A DNA stretch of 12,746 nt, from the NCBI GenBank assembly GCA_964447735.1, contig CAYUTJ010000019.1:1-12746 (forward strand), written 5' to 3'. Below are positions 1-7,209 of the stretch, piece after piece (the stretch's first letter is position 1; every line of letters begins with the position of its first letter). Source of the DNA: CAYSYN01 sp964447735 (lineage in GTDB: Bacteria > Patescibacteriota > Minisyncoccia > Minisyncoccales > GBS-2). The notes beneath the pieces are model-generated. The model saw nothing but the letters and a program-made list of their open reading frames with translations. It had not been told where the DNA came from and made no database searches. The position numbers and the translations under genes are program-made.

Positions 1-79
1 TTTGCTTTTTGATCTGGGCTAACAAAAGAGGTAAATATTTTTCTTCATTTTTTGTCGGAATAACAACTGAAATTTTCAT
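1..79 (-). CDS. Family 2 glycosyltransferase, N-terminal fragment (runs off the window)
   Basis: Only the first 26 codons are inside the window; they read MKISVVIPTKNEEKYLPLLL followed by AQIKKQ. This is the hallmark first beta strand of GT-A fold family 2 glycosyltransferases (hydrophobic strand, VIPTxNEE, then an amphipathic helix), which bind a nucleotide sugar and usually act at the inner membrane on lipids or polysaccharide. The ATG at 79-77 is the only sensible start, because the motif begins at residue 3. No Shine-Dalgarno precedes it; the bases upstream are A-rich and belong to a palindrome at 83-102, so the gene may be controlled by whatever binds there. It lies 30 nt downstream of the PaaX/Cas2-like gene on the same strand. 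Substrate and specificity cannot be judged from this fragment. Confidence 0.85.
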   Translation of the reverse strand, partial: MKISVVIPTKNEEKYLPLLLAQIKKQ

Positions 80-82
80 CTA

Positions 83-102
83 TTTTTTACGATCGTAGAA
101 AA
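83..102. promoter_or_regulatory. Palindrome, probable operator upstream of the glycosyltransferase
   Basis: A 20-bp inverted repeat with core TTACGATCGTA, T-rich on the left and A-rich on the right. It is broken by one mismatch (T87 against G98). It has no loop, so it suits a dimeric DNA-binding protein better than an RNA hairpin. It occupies the 30-nt gap between the stop of the PaaX/Cas2-like gene and the start of the glycosyltransferase. It shares 8-bp ACGATCGT and its flanks with the perfect palindrome at 673-694. Any promoter for the glycosyltransferase would overlap it. Binding by the neighbouring winged-helix protein is inference. Confidence 0.6.
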
Positions 103-109
103 CAAGTGA

Positions 110-640
110 TTAAGGTTCAACTTTTTCAATGAGGAATATTTTCACATATTTTTCTAAATCATTTTTTTGAACAAAAAGCTGAGTTTTTTCCAAAACTTCA
201 AATGGAGAAATCCAAATACTTTTTTGGAAAAAGACAAACCCTAAACTTTTAAGAATTTCTCTTAAAAAATCCCTTAACTTTCTTTTCCTTTCTGGAATAT
301 CAAAAACCACCATGATTAATTTCCCATCTTTTCTTTTTTTCTTTTGATATTTTTTCAAAGCCACCTTTAAAATCTTTTTAAAACCTTTCTTTGTAATAAT
401 AAATCCTCCTTTGGGATCCAAAGATTTTACTTTAATGTATCCATTTCGTTTTAATCGATAGATAAATTTACTAAAATTTGTTTTTGCTCTTCTCTTTTCA
501 TAAATTCTTCGAATTGAAAAACTATAAGGAACGAACACTTCTTTAAAAGAACTCAAACCAAGAAAATACAAAATATCCTTTGTTTTTTGAGAAAGAGAAA
601 AAAGTTTCCATAAAAATTCATCCGTAATTTTTAGCTTCAT
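110..640 (-). CDS. PaaX-like winged-helix regulator with a Cas2-like C-terminal domain
   Basis: A 176-residue protein in two parts. Residues about 15-95 look like a winged helix: a helical start, a basic helix-turn-helix (RRIYEKRRAKTNFSKFIYRL), then a short hairpin wing (GYIKVKSLDPKGGFIITKKG). Residues about 107-176 form a ferredoxin-like Cas2/PaaX-central-type domain: first strand KLIMVVFDIPE with Asp114 where Cas2 keeps its metal-binding Asp, then a basic helix and FFQKSIWISPF, matching the Cas2 'QxSVfxg' strand. This architecture is that of PaaX-family regulators and is widespread in CPR genomes, where it is often labelled Cas2. No other cas gene or repeat array is near, so a CRISPR role is unlikely. 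It has its own promoter (TTGAGA-17-TATAAT at 646-674) that predicts a leaderless mRNA. A 22-bp palindrome abuts that promoter, which suggests autoregulation. The ligand and other targets are unknown. Confidence 0.72.
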   Translation of the reverse strand: MKLKITDEFLWKLFSLSQKTKDILYFLGLSSFKEVFVPYSFSIRRIYEKRRAKTNFSKFIYRLKRNGYIKVKSLDPKGGFIITKKGFKKILKVALKKYQKKKRKDGKLIMVVFDIPERKRKLRDFLREILKSLGFVFFQKSIWISPFEVLEKTQLFVQKNDLEKYVKIFLIEKVEP

Positions 641-645
641 AAAAA

Positions 646-674
646 ATTATATAAAAAAGTTCGCATTCTCTCAA
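646..674 (-). promoter_or_regulatory. Promoter of the PaaX/Cas2-like gene, leaderless
   Basis: On the minus strand, TTGAGA (674-669; 5 of 6 to consensus) is followed after 17 bp by a perfect TATAAT (651-646). The expected transcription start is about 639-640, which is the A of the ATG at 640-638, so the mRNA should have no 5' leader. The -35 box shares two bases with the palindrome at 673-694. Confidence 0.65.
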
Positions 675-694
675 TTTTTACGATCGTAAAAATT
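673..694. promoter_or_regulatory. Perfect 22-bp palindrome, probable operator
   Basis: A fully symmetrical 22-bp inverted repeat without a loop; its central 18 bp are TTTTTACGATCGTAAAAA. It overlaps the -35 box of the PaaX/Cas2-like promoter by two bases. It also overlaps two bases of the stop codon of the glycoside hydrolase gene upstream. The same motif, with one mismatch, recurs at 83-102 on the other side of the regulator gene. Position against the promoter fits a repressor or activator site; the natural candidate ligand is the winged-helix protein encoded next to it. Confidence 0.65.
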
Positions 695-1679
695 AGGGGA
701 AATAATGTTTAGCTTCTTGCCAGATTTTATCATCGCCTTTTTCTTTTAACCAGTACCACCATTCATCTCCCCAAAAATAGAATGTATCAAGACCTGTTTT
801 TTTGGCAAATTCTACATTCTTTTTAAATTGTTCAAAATTCATTGTAATTTTTTGTTCTTCTAACGGGCAATTGTAAATTAAAGATTTGCACCAAGGCTCA
901 GCTTGCAATTCTCCAACTATCACTTTTTTTCTAAACAAGAAATGAACAATTTTCGCCTTTCTCCAATAATAAATAGGTGGAAAGGGATAAGAAATATATT
1001 TTTTTATTTCTTTAAAATAAACTTTTCTATGCAAAGTGGAGCTGATTATATCTCCAAATTTCGCAGCTGTCCACCAAAAAGAAAATTCTCCAGAGTCTGC
1101 AAAAATAATAGGCCTTTTATCTAAAGATTTTACTAATTCGAATTCTTTTTTTACAAATTTTTTTGTAATTTTTGGACATTCTCCAAAAGGGAAAAATGGT
1201 TCATTTTCTATTTGCCAAGCCCAAATTGATTCTTTTTTTCTATAGCGCTCAATAACAATTTTTAAATATTCTAGAACTTCTTTTTCTCTTTCCCTATCAC
1301 TTAGGTTTTGAGCCCATTTTGGGATGTGGCACTCTGGCCATCTTCCAGTTTTCATTCCTATTACTAAAATCAAGTTTGCGTTTCTTTTTTGTGCTTCTTT
1401 GATCTGCCAATCTAAATCTTCAAAATGAAATTTGTTGTTTTCAGGTTCTATTAAATCCCAGTGGGTGATAATTTTTATATTTTTTGCCCCAAGATCATCT
1501 AAAATTGCTGAGTATACTTTTTTCCAGTCCAAACCCAAAAGAGTGGCATGTTTCTGCGAAAAGACTATTCCCCATTCTATTTTTTTAGCCTGAGGAACTT
1601 CTCCAACAAAAAGATAAAAGCAAAATGCCAAAAAGAGAAATAGAATAAAAATTATAATTTTCTTTAAGATTTTTTTCAT
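693..1679 (-). CDS. Membrane-anchored glycoside hydrolase, clan GH-A-like TIM barrel
   Basis: A 328-residue protein. A positive N-terminus (KKILKK) and one hydrophobic segment at about residues 8-25 make an uncleaved anchor or signal, so the catalytic part should lie outside the membrane. The rest resembles a (beta/alpha)8 hydrolase of clan GH-A (families such as 5, 39, 42): IKIITHWDLIEPENNKFHF near 68-86 is the typical substrate-approach strand, IWAWQIENEP (152-161) carries the Asn-Glu pair of the acid/base (Glu160), and VIVGELQAEPW (253-263) carries a candidate nucleophile Glu257, with Glu261 the alternative. The C-terminal TFYFWGDEWWYW is a Trp-rich barrel end. It follows the transporter gene with no gap (TAA then ATG) and has no Shine-Dalgarno, so it is probably translated by coupling. 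The sugar substrate is not deducible; association with envelope sugar genes suggests surface polysaccharide or glycolipid processing. Confidence 0.7.
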   Translation of the reverse strand: MKKILKKIIIFILFLFLAFCFYLFVGEVPQAKKIEWGIVFSQKHATLLGLDWKKVYSAILDDLGAKNIKIITHWDLIEPENNKFHFEDLDWQIKEAQKRNANLILVIGMKTGRWPECHIPKWAQNLSDREREKEVLEYLKIVIERYRKKESIWAWQIENEPFFPFGECPKITKKFVKKEFELVKSLDKRPIIFADSGEFSFWWTAAKFGDIISSTLHRKVYFKEIKKYISYPFPPIYYWRKAKIVHFLFRKKVIVGELQAEPWCKSLIYNCPLEEQKITMNFEQFKKNVEFAKKTGLDTFYFWGDEWWYWLKEKGDDKIWQEAKHYFP

Positions 1680-2588
1680 TTATTTTAAAGCCAAAATGGC
1701 CAAACCCGTTCCTATCAAAATTACGGAAAAAATTTTTTGATACAAAATTTTTCCTCTGATTTTTTCCTTTAATATTCTAGGATTGAAAATTGATAAAAAC
1801 CAAACAAAAAAAATCAAGAATACATATCTTGTTCCTTCTAATGCATTAATAAAAGGAACTTGAAATGGTTTTGCTAAAAAAACTGCAAAGTTTTGAAGTA
1901 AGACTCCAATTCCTCCAAAAACTTGTCCTAATATAAAAAGTCCAGAAATTTTAAAAGATGGTTTTGAAGAAAAAATCTGCTTTCTTATTTTTCTAAAAAA
2001 AAGGAAGGTTAAAGAAAAAACAGCTCCTCCAATTAAAATTAAAAAAAATCCCGTTGCAAAATTAAGTTTGAAAAAAGAAAGTTTTGTCAAAAAAAATCTT
2101 AAAGACCAAAAAAAGGCTGATAAGATTGGATATTTTAAATTTTTAAGATTAAAATCTTTAAAAGAAAATTTTTCTGAAGAAACTAAAATAGAACCTGAAA
2201 TTAAAAGAAAAAAGGAAATGATGTTAAAAAGATTAAGGCTTTCTCTCTGAGGTACAAAAAACAAAAATAATAAAAAGGTAAAAATTGGTAAAAAACCTCC
2301 AATGGCAGGAACCACTCTTGAAACTTCACTTTTCAAAATCCCTTTTGACAGAAATAAAATGGCTGGAACGCTGAAAATTCCTGCTAAAATAGCAAAAATT
2401 GAAGCTTGAAGAGCCTTAAAATTGAGTCCAAAGGGTATTAAAAAAGGAGCAATTAAAAACCAAGAAATTCCAATAAAAAAAGTATAAGAATAAGGATTGA
2501 GATTAGGTCCGATTAATAAATATCTATCAAAAAGAGAAACTAAAGCTAAAAAGAAATAAGATAGAATTGTAACTATTAACCAGTTCAT
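1680..2588 (-). CDS. EamA/DMT-superfamily transporter
   Basis: A 302-residue, very hydrophobic protein with about ten membrane segments arranged as two halves of roughly 145 residues, the pattern of EamA (drug/metabolite transporter) permeases. Typical signs are the short N-terminal helix with FDRYLL, the SRVVPAIGGFLPIFTFLL segment closing the first half and the matching QVPFINALEGTRYVFLIFFVWFL in the second half, followed by a basic tail. It starts inside the stop of the preceding glycosyltransferase gene (ATGA, 4-nt overlap) and ends flush against the hydrolase start, so the three genes are probably translated together. Family members move small metabolites, amino acids or lipid-linked sugars. 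A role in moving a sugar or lipid precursor across the membrane here is inference from the neighbours only. Confidence 0.75.
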   Translation of the reverse strand: MNWLIVTILSYFFLALVSLFDRYLLIGPNLNPYSYTFFIGISWFLIAPFLIPFGLNFKALQASIFAILAGIFSVPAILFLSKGILKSEVSRVVPAIGGFLPIFTFLLFLFFVPQRESLNLFNIISFFLLISGSILVSSEKFSFKDFNLKNLKYPILSAFFWSLRFFLTKLSFFKLNFATGFFLILIGGAVFSLTFLFFRKIRKQIFSSKPSFKISGLFILGQVFGGIGVLLQNFAVFLAKPFQVPFINALEGTRYVFLIFFVWFLSIFNPRILKEKIRGKILYQKIFSVILIGTGLAILALK

Positions 2589-3829
2589 TTTGAAATAATT
2601 TCTTCAATTTTTGAACTACCAAATCTTTTTCCTTCCACAAAAGCTTCAAAGGCCATCTCTGCCAAATATCCTTCTTTTAGCCAATCAAAAAGCCATTGGT
2701 TTGTATATTTTGGATTTTCTTGTGGCATTCCATAACCTGATTTCAAAAGCCATCTCAAATTTGACCTTTCTTGAGAACCCAAAGGAGGAGCAATAATGAT
2801 TGGAATTCCCAGAGCAGAATAAAAAGAAAGTTCAGAGGGCTTTGTCCATAAAATATCTACTTTTCTCAATGCTTTGTTGAATTTCTCAAAATAATCTTCA
2901 ATTTTTCTTTCAAAAATTATTTCAATACCATTTTTCATTTTTATTCTCTTTAAAAAATAATCTCTTACTCTTTCTTTAATCCCAGCTGAAATTATAAGTT
3001 TGACTCTTCCTTTTTTAATTTCTTTTTTTAAACTTTGATAAATTTGAAGTGCAATATCTGCTTGAGCTCCAGCTCCTCCAATTGAAAATAAAATTGTCAA
3101 AGGATGGTCTATACTTTCTGGTAATTTTCCCAATCTTTTTTCAACTAAATCCCGATAACTTTTTCTGAATTTTCTTTCTGGATCCAAATTTAAAATTCTA
3201 AATTTTAAATCATTCTCTGCCTTTTTTACATTTTCTAGAGGTAAGGGATAACCTGTTAGAAATATGTTTTCGGGTTTTACTCCATAAAGTTTCAGTCTTT
3301 CAACGACTCTTTCTGTAGGAGCAAAATATTTAATTTTTGATTTTTTAGGTTCTAAAGGTGCCCAAACTCTGGCAATGTCTGTGTCGCAAATTACACAAAA
3401 AATTTTGCCTGGATATTCAAAAAATTCAGCCATAAAGGCTGGAATAAAAAAAGTTGAGATAAAAGGTATTTTAGGATTTTCTTTTTTTAATTTTTCGATT
3501 AAATCCTTGCCCCATCCTTTTTTCAAAAGAGAATAAATTCTCTTTAGAGTAAAAGAAGGATTTTCTAAGTTCCTTTTTGGATAAAAACTTAAAATTCTTT
3601 GGAAATAATCATAAATTGAAAAAGAAATTTTCCCCAGAACCGGAATTCTTTCAAACTTTGAGATTGTTTCATAAAATCTTCTAGAATTTTCCCAAATCAA
3701 TTTATCCTTTTGAGGAATTTCTGAATAAGAATTCGCATTGATGATTTTTTTAAAAGCTAATCCTTTTAAAGGGTAAGCTGTTCTTTGATGGCCGTATCCC
3801 ATTGAAACAGAAATTATCCAGGCTTTCAT
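2585..3829 (-). CDS. MurG/MGDG-synthase-like glycosyltransferase (GT28-type, GT-B fold)
   Basis: A 414-residue protein. The N-terminus KAWIISVSMGYGHQRTAYPL contains the G-x-G-H glycine-rich loop found at the start of MurG and monogalactosyldiacylglycerol synthases. The C-terminal half has FSIGGAGAQ (248-256), the loop opening the nucleotide-binding Rossmann domain. It also has WTKPSELSFYSALGIPIIIA (328-347) followed by PPLGSQERSN, the donor-sugar site of this group (K-P-G-x-x/E-x2-E-A-x2-x-G-x-P then P-x2-x-Q-E-x-x-N). There is no membrane segment; such enzymes sit on the inner face of the membrane. The likely reaction is transfer of a sugar from a UDP-sugar to a lipid acceptor. It is not a typical MurG, because the N-terminal motif and the CDTDIARVWAP segment (148-158) differ. 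GAGG lies 12 nt before the ATG, a weak and distant ribosome site. comEC ends 9 nt upstream. Confidence 0.7.
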   Translation of the reverse strand: MKAWIISVSMGYGHQRTAYPLKGLAFKKIINANSYSEIPQKDKLIWENSRRFYETISKFERIPVLGKISFSIYDYFQRILSFYPKRNLENPSFTLKRIYSLLKKGWGKDLIEKLKKENPKIPFISTFFIPAFMAEFFEYPGKIFCVICDTDIARVWAPLEPKKSKIKYFAPTERVVERLKLYGVKPENIFLTGYPLPLENVKKAENDLKFRILNLDPERKFRKSYRDLVEKRLGKLPESIDHPLTILFSIGGAGAQADIALQIYQSLKKEIKKGRVKLIISAGIKERVRDYFLKRIKMKNGIEIIFERKIEDYFEKFNKALRKVDILWTKPSELSFYSALGIPIIIAPPLGSQERSNLRWLLKSGYGMPQENPKYTNQWLFDWLKEGYLAEMAFEAFVEGKRFGSSKIEEIISK

Positions 3830-3838
3830 TTTTTAATT

Positions 3839-5320
3839 TTACCTCAAAAAATAAGGTTGCGAAAATTTTTTGTTCAAGAAAAAAGTAAAAAGACCCAAAA
3901 GAAGATAAAAGAAAATTAAAAAGGAAAGGGAAAGTTTTTCAAAACTTAAAACGGGAAATTGAGAGAAAAATTCAACAACTTTTAAAATATAATTTGTGAA
4001 AAACAAGGCTGAATAAGACAAAAATTTGCCAAGGGGAAAATAAATAATTGCTAAAAACGAAGATAAAAAACCCAAGATTGTTGTTAGAGGAAGTATTGGT
4101 AAAATCAGAATGTTGGGAAAAATAAAAATTGGAGAAAATTTCCCAAAATTGTAAAGCAAAAGTGGTAAGACAAAAAATTGAGCTGCCAAAGTTGCTGAAA
4201 GATTTTCTCTGAAACCTAAAGTTTTGGGGGCATCTTTGAAAATTTCTAAAAAAACGGGATAAAGATAAACTAAACCCAAAGTTGCTAAAAATGAAAGTTG
4301 AAAACTTATGTCATATTTTAGTAAAAGAGGGTTGAAAAGGAGCATTATTGCTAAAGTGAAATAGACTGCTCTTTGACTTGTGGAAATTCTTCCAAAATAT
4401 TGAGCTATCAAAAATAAAATTCCCATGATAGATGCTCGAATGGCAGAAGCAGGAAAACCGATCATAAAAAGATAGATGAAAATTAAAATCAAAGTTAAAT
4501 AAAAAGCTTGTTGCCTCCAAAGTCCTAAAGTTAAGAGAAAATTCAAAATTAAAAGCGACAAAAGCGTAACGTTCATTCCAGAAACTGCAGCAATATGTCT
4601 GGTGTTTGTAATGTTTAATTTTTCCTTTAAATCTTCTGGAATCTTTTCTTCTTCACCAAACAAAAGAGCTTCGATCAATCCCGAGTGAGGAATGGGAAAG
4701 ATCTTTTCTATATTTTCTTTGATTTTTTCTTTTAGAGAAAGGATAAATTTTGAAATTGAGCTTGCAAAATTTTTTCCTGTCTTTTTAATTTTGGGAAAAT
4801 AAAAAATAGCTAAAATTTTATCTTTTAAAAGATAGTCTTTATAGTTAAAACCTTTAGTTTCTTTTGGTTCCGAAATTCTTCCTGAAATTTCCAATTGTTC
4901 CCCAAATTGAAAATCTTGAGAAAGAGAAGTTTTTATTAAAACTTTACCAGAATATTGATATTTGCTTTGATTTAAAGTTTGAATTTTCAAAATTAAATTC
5001 TGAAATTTTTCTCTTTTTTGAGGAGGCGAGGTTAAAATCCCCAAAATTTTAGCATTTTCTTTTTCAAAAAGAAGATTTTTTGCTTTCTCTAATTTGAAAA
5101 TTTGATACTGATAGTAAAGAGAGCCGAGAGAAAATAAAATAAAAAATAGACAAGAAAATAAGATTCTTTTATCTCTCGTAATCAAAAAATAAATCAATAG
5201 AAAAAATAAAAAGAGAGGAGTTAAGAAAAGAACAAAAAGGTTAAATTTAAAAAAAGAAGATAAAAAGATACCAAAAATAAAAGAAAGAGAAGAAAAAAGA
5301 AGAATTTTCGAAGGAGACAT
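3839..5320 (-). CDS. comEC: ComEC/Rec2-type DNA uptake channel lacking the C-terminal metallo-beta-lactamase domain
   Basis: A 493-residue polytopic membrane protein. Residues 1-75 hold about three membrane helices. Residues about 85-180 look like the soluble beta-rich (DUF4131/OB-like) domain, with ILTSPPQKREKFQNLILKIQ and FGEQLEISGRI. From about residue 209 the competence domain begins: GLIEALLFGEEEKIPEDL, then the signature TRHIAAVSGMNVTLLSLLI (His242, Ser247-Gly248), then several more helices to the end. Classical ComEC (about 750-800 residues) continues with a metallo-beta-lactamase-like domain; this one stops after the membrane part with NKKFSQPYF. ComEC forms the inner-membrane channel for single-stranded DNA during transformation, and CPR cells are thought to use it to acquire nucleic acid. 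It starts immediately after the ftsA stop codon with no gap. No other competence gene is in the window. Confidence 0.88.
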   Translation of the reverse strand: MSPSKILLFSSLSFIFGIFLSSFFKFNLFVLFLTPLFLFFLLIYFLITRDKRILFSCLFFILFSLGSLYYQYQIFKLEKAKNLLFEKENAKILGILTSPPQKREKFQNLILKIQTLNQSKYQYSGKVLIKTSLSQDFQFGEQLEISGRISEPKETKGFNYKDYLLKDKILAIFYFPKIKKTGKNFASSISKFILSLKEKIKENIEKIFPIPHSGLIEALLFGEEEKIPEDLKEKLNITNTRHIAAVSGMNVTLLSLLILNFLLTLGLWRQQAFYLTLILIFIYLFMIGFPASAIRASIMGILFLIAQYFGRISTSQRAVYFTLAIMLLFNPLLLKYDISFQLSFLATLGLVYLYPVFLEIFKDAPKTLGFRENLSATLAAQFFVLPLLLYNFGKFSPIFIFPNILILPILPLTTILGFLSSFLAIIYFPLGKFLSYSALFFTNYILKVVEFFSQFPVLSFEKLSLSFLIFFYLLLGLFTFFLNKKFSQPYFLR

Positions 5321-6499
5321 TTAAGGAAGGAAATTTTTAAAAAATTTAGCTATTTTTGAAAAAATTCCTGGTGATTGAAAATCTTTTTGTTGCTCTATTC
5401 CTGCTAAAATTAAGCCTGCGCAGAGAGAAAATGAAGGATCTTCTTCCAATCCCAAAATTCCTTTTGGTTTTCCAATTCTTGAGTTTAATTTGAATTTCTG
5501 TTTAGCCAATTCAACCAATCCTTTCATTTTCGCTCCTCCTCCTGTTAAAACAATTCCTCCTGGTAATTTTTTGTCTTTTGAAATTTTCTTTAATTCTTTT
5601 TTCACTTGATCAAAAATTTTAGAATAACCTTCCCTGATTTCTCTCGAAAGAGAACTTTTGGTAAACCTTAAATTTTCCCCTTCTATTTCAATTCTTTCTC
5701 TCTTCCCTTTTGCAAAACAACTTCCTAATTCTATTTTTATTCTTTCTGCAATTTCAAAATCAGTTTTTAAAAAAATTGCAATTTTGTTTGTAATCGAAAG
5801 AGAACCTATGGGTATTGCAAAAAAATGAATCAATTTTCCATCTTCAAAAATTGAAATTTCTGTAGTTTCGGCCCCAATGTTTAAAAGACAAACTCCAATA
5901 TCTCTTTCTCTTTCTTTCAAAACTGATTTAGAAAGAGCCAGAGGAGAAGGTATAAAATCTAAAACTTCAATTTCTGAATTTAAAAAAGCTTTTTTTAGAT
6001 TTTCGAAATAACTTGAAAATCCTGCTAAAATTAAAGCCTCAACTTCCAATCTTAATCCTTTCAATCCTACTGGATCTTGAACTTCTTCTTGGCTATCGAT
6101 AATGTATTGAGTAGGCAGAATGTCTAAAATTTCTTTATTTGCCCCCAAATTTATAGCCTGAGCAGCTTTTAAGACTCTTTCTACATCCTCTTCTGAGATT
6201 TTTTGATCTGCTCTTGAAACAGAAACTAAACCTCTAGTAGGAATTGCAAAAACTTGAGAACCTCCCAGATTTACAAAGGCAGGTGGGATTTCTTTTTTTG
6301 TATCTCTAACAACTCTTTTTGAAATTATTTGTAAAATATTAGCAACTCTTCTTGGATTAACTATCGTTCCTTTTTTAATTCCTTGAGATTCCTCTTCACC
6401 TTTAAGGATTAATTCCAAATTCCCCTTTTGTTTTCTTTTTACAATTAAAAACTTAATTTTAGCAGAACCAATATCCAAACCGCAAAAAAGATTCTTCAT
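5321..6499 (-). CDS. ftsA: Cell division protein FtsA
   Basis: A 392-residue actin-like ATPase of normal FtsA length. The nucleotide site is intact: phosphate-1 loop GLDIGSAKIK (7-16), phosphate-2 loop LLNIGAETTEISIF (205-218) and adenosine motif GIVLTGGGAKMKGL (315-328). The SHS2/1C domain is at about 84-165 (RGLVSVSRADQKISEEDVER and DILPTQYIID). The C-terminus, IFSKIAKFFKNFLP, is an amphipathic helix of the kind that binds FtsA to the membrane. FtsA tethers FtsZ to the membrane and recruits the divisome. The usual partner ftsZ is not adjacent; comEC follows directly instead. It overlaps the yqeY stop by 4 nt (ATGA), indicating translational coupling. PilM is the main alternative, but the 1C domain insertion and terminal amphipathic helix favour FtsA. 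Confidence 0.9.
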   Translation of the reverse strand: MKNLFCGLDIGSAKIKFLIVKRKQKGNLELILKGEEESQGIKKGTIVNPRRVANILQIISKRVVRDTKKEIPPAFVNLGGSQVFAIPTRGLVSVSRADQKISEEDVERVLKAAQAINLGANKEILDILPTQYIIDSQEEVQDPVGLKGLRLEVEALILAGFSSYFENLKKAFLNSEIEVLDFIPSPLALSKSVLKERERDIGVCLLNIGAETTEISIFEDGKLIHFFAIPIGSLSITNKIAIFLKTDFEIAERIKIELGSCFAKGKRERIEIEGENLRFTKSSLSREIREGYSKIFDQVKKELKKISKDKKLPGGIVLTGGGAKMKGLVELAKQKFKLNSRIGKPKGILGLEEDPSFSLCAGLILAGIEQQKDFQSPGIFSKIAKFFKNFLP

Positions 6500-7005
6500 T
6501 TTTCTGATAAGAATTTTTTAACTATTTTTAAAACCTCCCCTCCTTCTGCTTTCCCTTTCACCTTAATCATTACTTCTCTCATTACTTTTCCCAAATCCTT
6601 CATTCCTTGAGGTTTGATTTTTTCGATTACTTCTTTTACAATTTTTTCTATTTCTTCATTTGAAAGAAGATCTGGTAAATATCTTTTCAATATTTTTAAC
6701 TCCTTTTTTTCTTTTTCTACTAAATCTTCCCTTTTTCCTTTTTCGAACTCAGAAATTGCTTCTTTTCTCTTTTTAATTTCTGAAAGAATTACTTTTTTTA
6801 TTTCCTCTTCTGTTAATTGACTTTCTTTCTCCAATTCTTTTTCTTTTAATTGCGGATCTTCTTTAGCAATTTTGTATCTTTTTTCTTTCTCTCTATTAAA
6901 AATTTCATTTTTCAGAAGTCTTAAAGTGGAAATTTCAATTTCATTCTTTTCTTTCAGGGCCTTTTTAAAGTCTTTTTCAATTTTTTCTTTTAGATTTTCC
7001 CCCAT
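6496..7005 (-). CDS. yqeY: GatB/YqeY domain protein
   Basis: A 169-residue, highly charged helical protein. It fits the YqeY family, which is related to the tRNA-binding tail of the GatB amidotransferase subunit: an N-terminal LKEKIEKDFKKALKEKNEIE with ISTLRLLKNEI, the middle VILSEIKKRKEAISEFEKG, and the C-terminal LKRYLPDLLSNEEI and MKDLGKVMREVM segments are all family hallmarks. Its role is thought to involve tRNA or amidotransfer-linked translation but is not firmly established. Its start overlaps the end of rpsU by 16 nt, and its stop overlaps ftsA by 4 nt. The rpsU-yqeY pairing is common across bacteria, which supports both calls. It is slightly longer than the usual ~150 residues, owing to a Lys/Glu-rich insertion near residues 40-65. 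Confidence 0.9.
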   Translation of the reverse strand: MGENLKEKIEKDFKKALKEKNEIEISTLRLLKNEIFNREKEKRYKIAKEDPQLKEKELEKESQLTEEEIKKVILSEIKKRKEAISEFEKGKREDLVEKEKKELKILKRYLPDLLSNEEIEKIVKEVIEKIKPQGMKDLGKVMREVMIKVKGKAEGGEVLKIVKKFLSEK

Positions 7006-7205
7006 TTTCTCAACTTTTCGTATTCTTTCTTTTTCTTTTCTCTATGAAGAGCTGATTCCCATTTCTTTCTTTCTGAAATGTTTCTACCTCGATACATTCT
7101 TTTTCTTGCCTCAATTAAAATTCCGCTTCTGGAAACAGCTCGTGTGAAGCGTTTGATTAAACTCTCAACTGACTCTTTTGGTTTTCTTTTTATTGTTATT
7201 GCCAT
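6990..7205 (-). CDS. rpsU: Small ribosomal subunit protein bS21
   Basis: A 71-residue, strongly basic protein. It begins MAITIKRKPKESVESLIKRF and continues TRAVSRSGILIEARKRMYRG, a clear bS21 pattern (V-x-E-S-x-x-x-L-x-R-F-x-R-x-v-x-x-x-G-i-l-x-E-x-r-k-R-x-x-y), with a lysine-rich tail. bS21 sits near the 16S 3' end on the 30S platform and helps mRNA base-pair with the anti-Shine-Dalgarno. That is of interest here because most genes in the window lack a Shine-Dalgarno. It starts 4 nt after hisS ends, without a recognisable ribosome site, and overlaps yqeY by 16 nt. Confidence 0.95.
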   Translation of the reverse strand: MAITIKRKPKESVESLIKRFTRAVSRSGILIEARKRMYRGRNISERKKWESALHREKKKKEYEKLRKWGKI

Positions 7206-7209
7206 AGTT

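Noticed and set aside
110..640. Cas2 of a CRISPR-Cas system
   Set aside because: The Cas2-like fold is present, but it is fused to a winged helix, there is no other cas gene, and I find no repeat array anywhere in the window. The PaaX-type regulator explanation fits better.
673..694. Rho-independent terminator for the glycoside hydrolase gene
   Set aside because: It is a loopless, AT-rich palindrome with only an 8-bp ACGATCGT core. A hairpin would need to open several pairs for a loop and would be weak. The repeat of the same motif before the next gene argues for protein binding.
6872..7147. Plus-strand ORF of 91 codons opposite rpsU and yqeY
   Set aside because: It is the phenylalanine/serine-rich antisense shadow of lysine/glutamate-rich genes, with no family resemblance. 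The same holds for the other plus-strand ORFs at 903-1245, 2068-2250, 2611-2796, 4864-5052, 6614-6820 and 7487-7697, and for the short minus-strand ones at 4311-4520 and 10903-11100.
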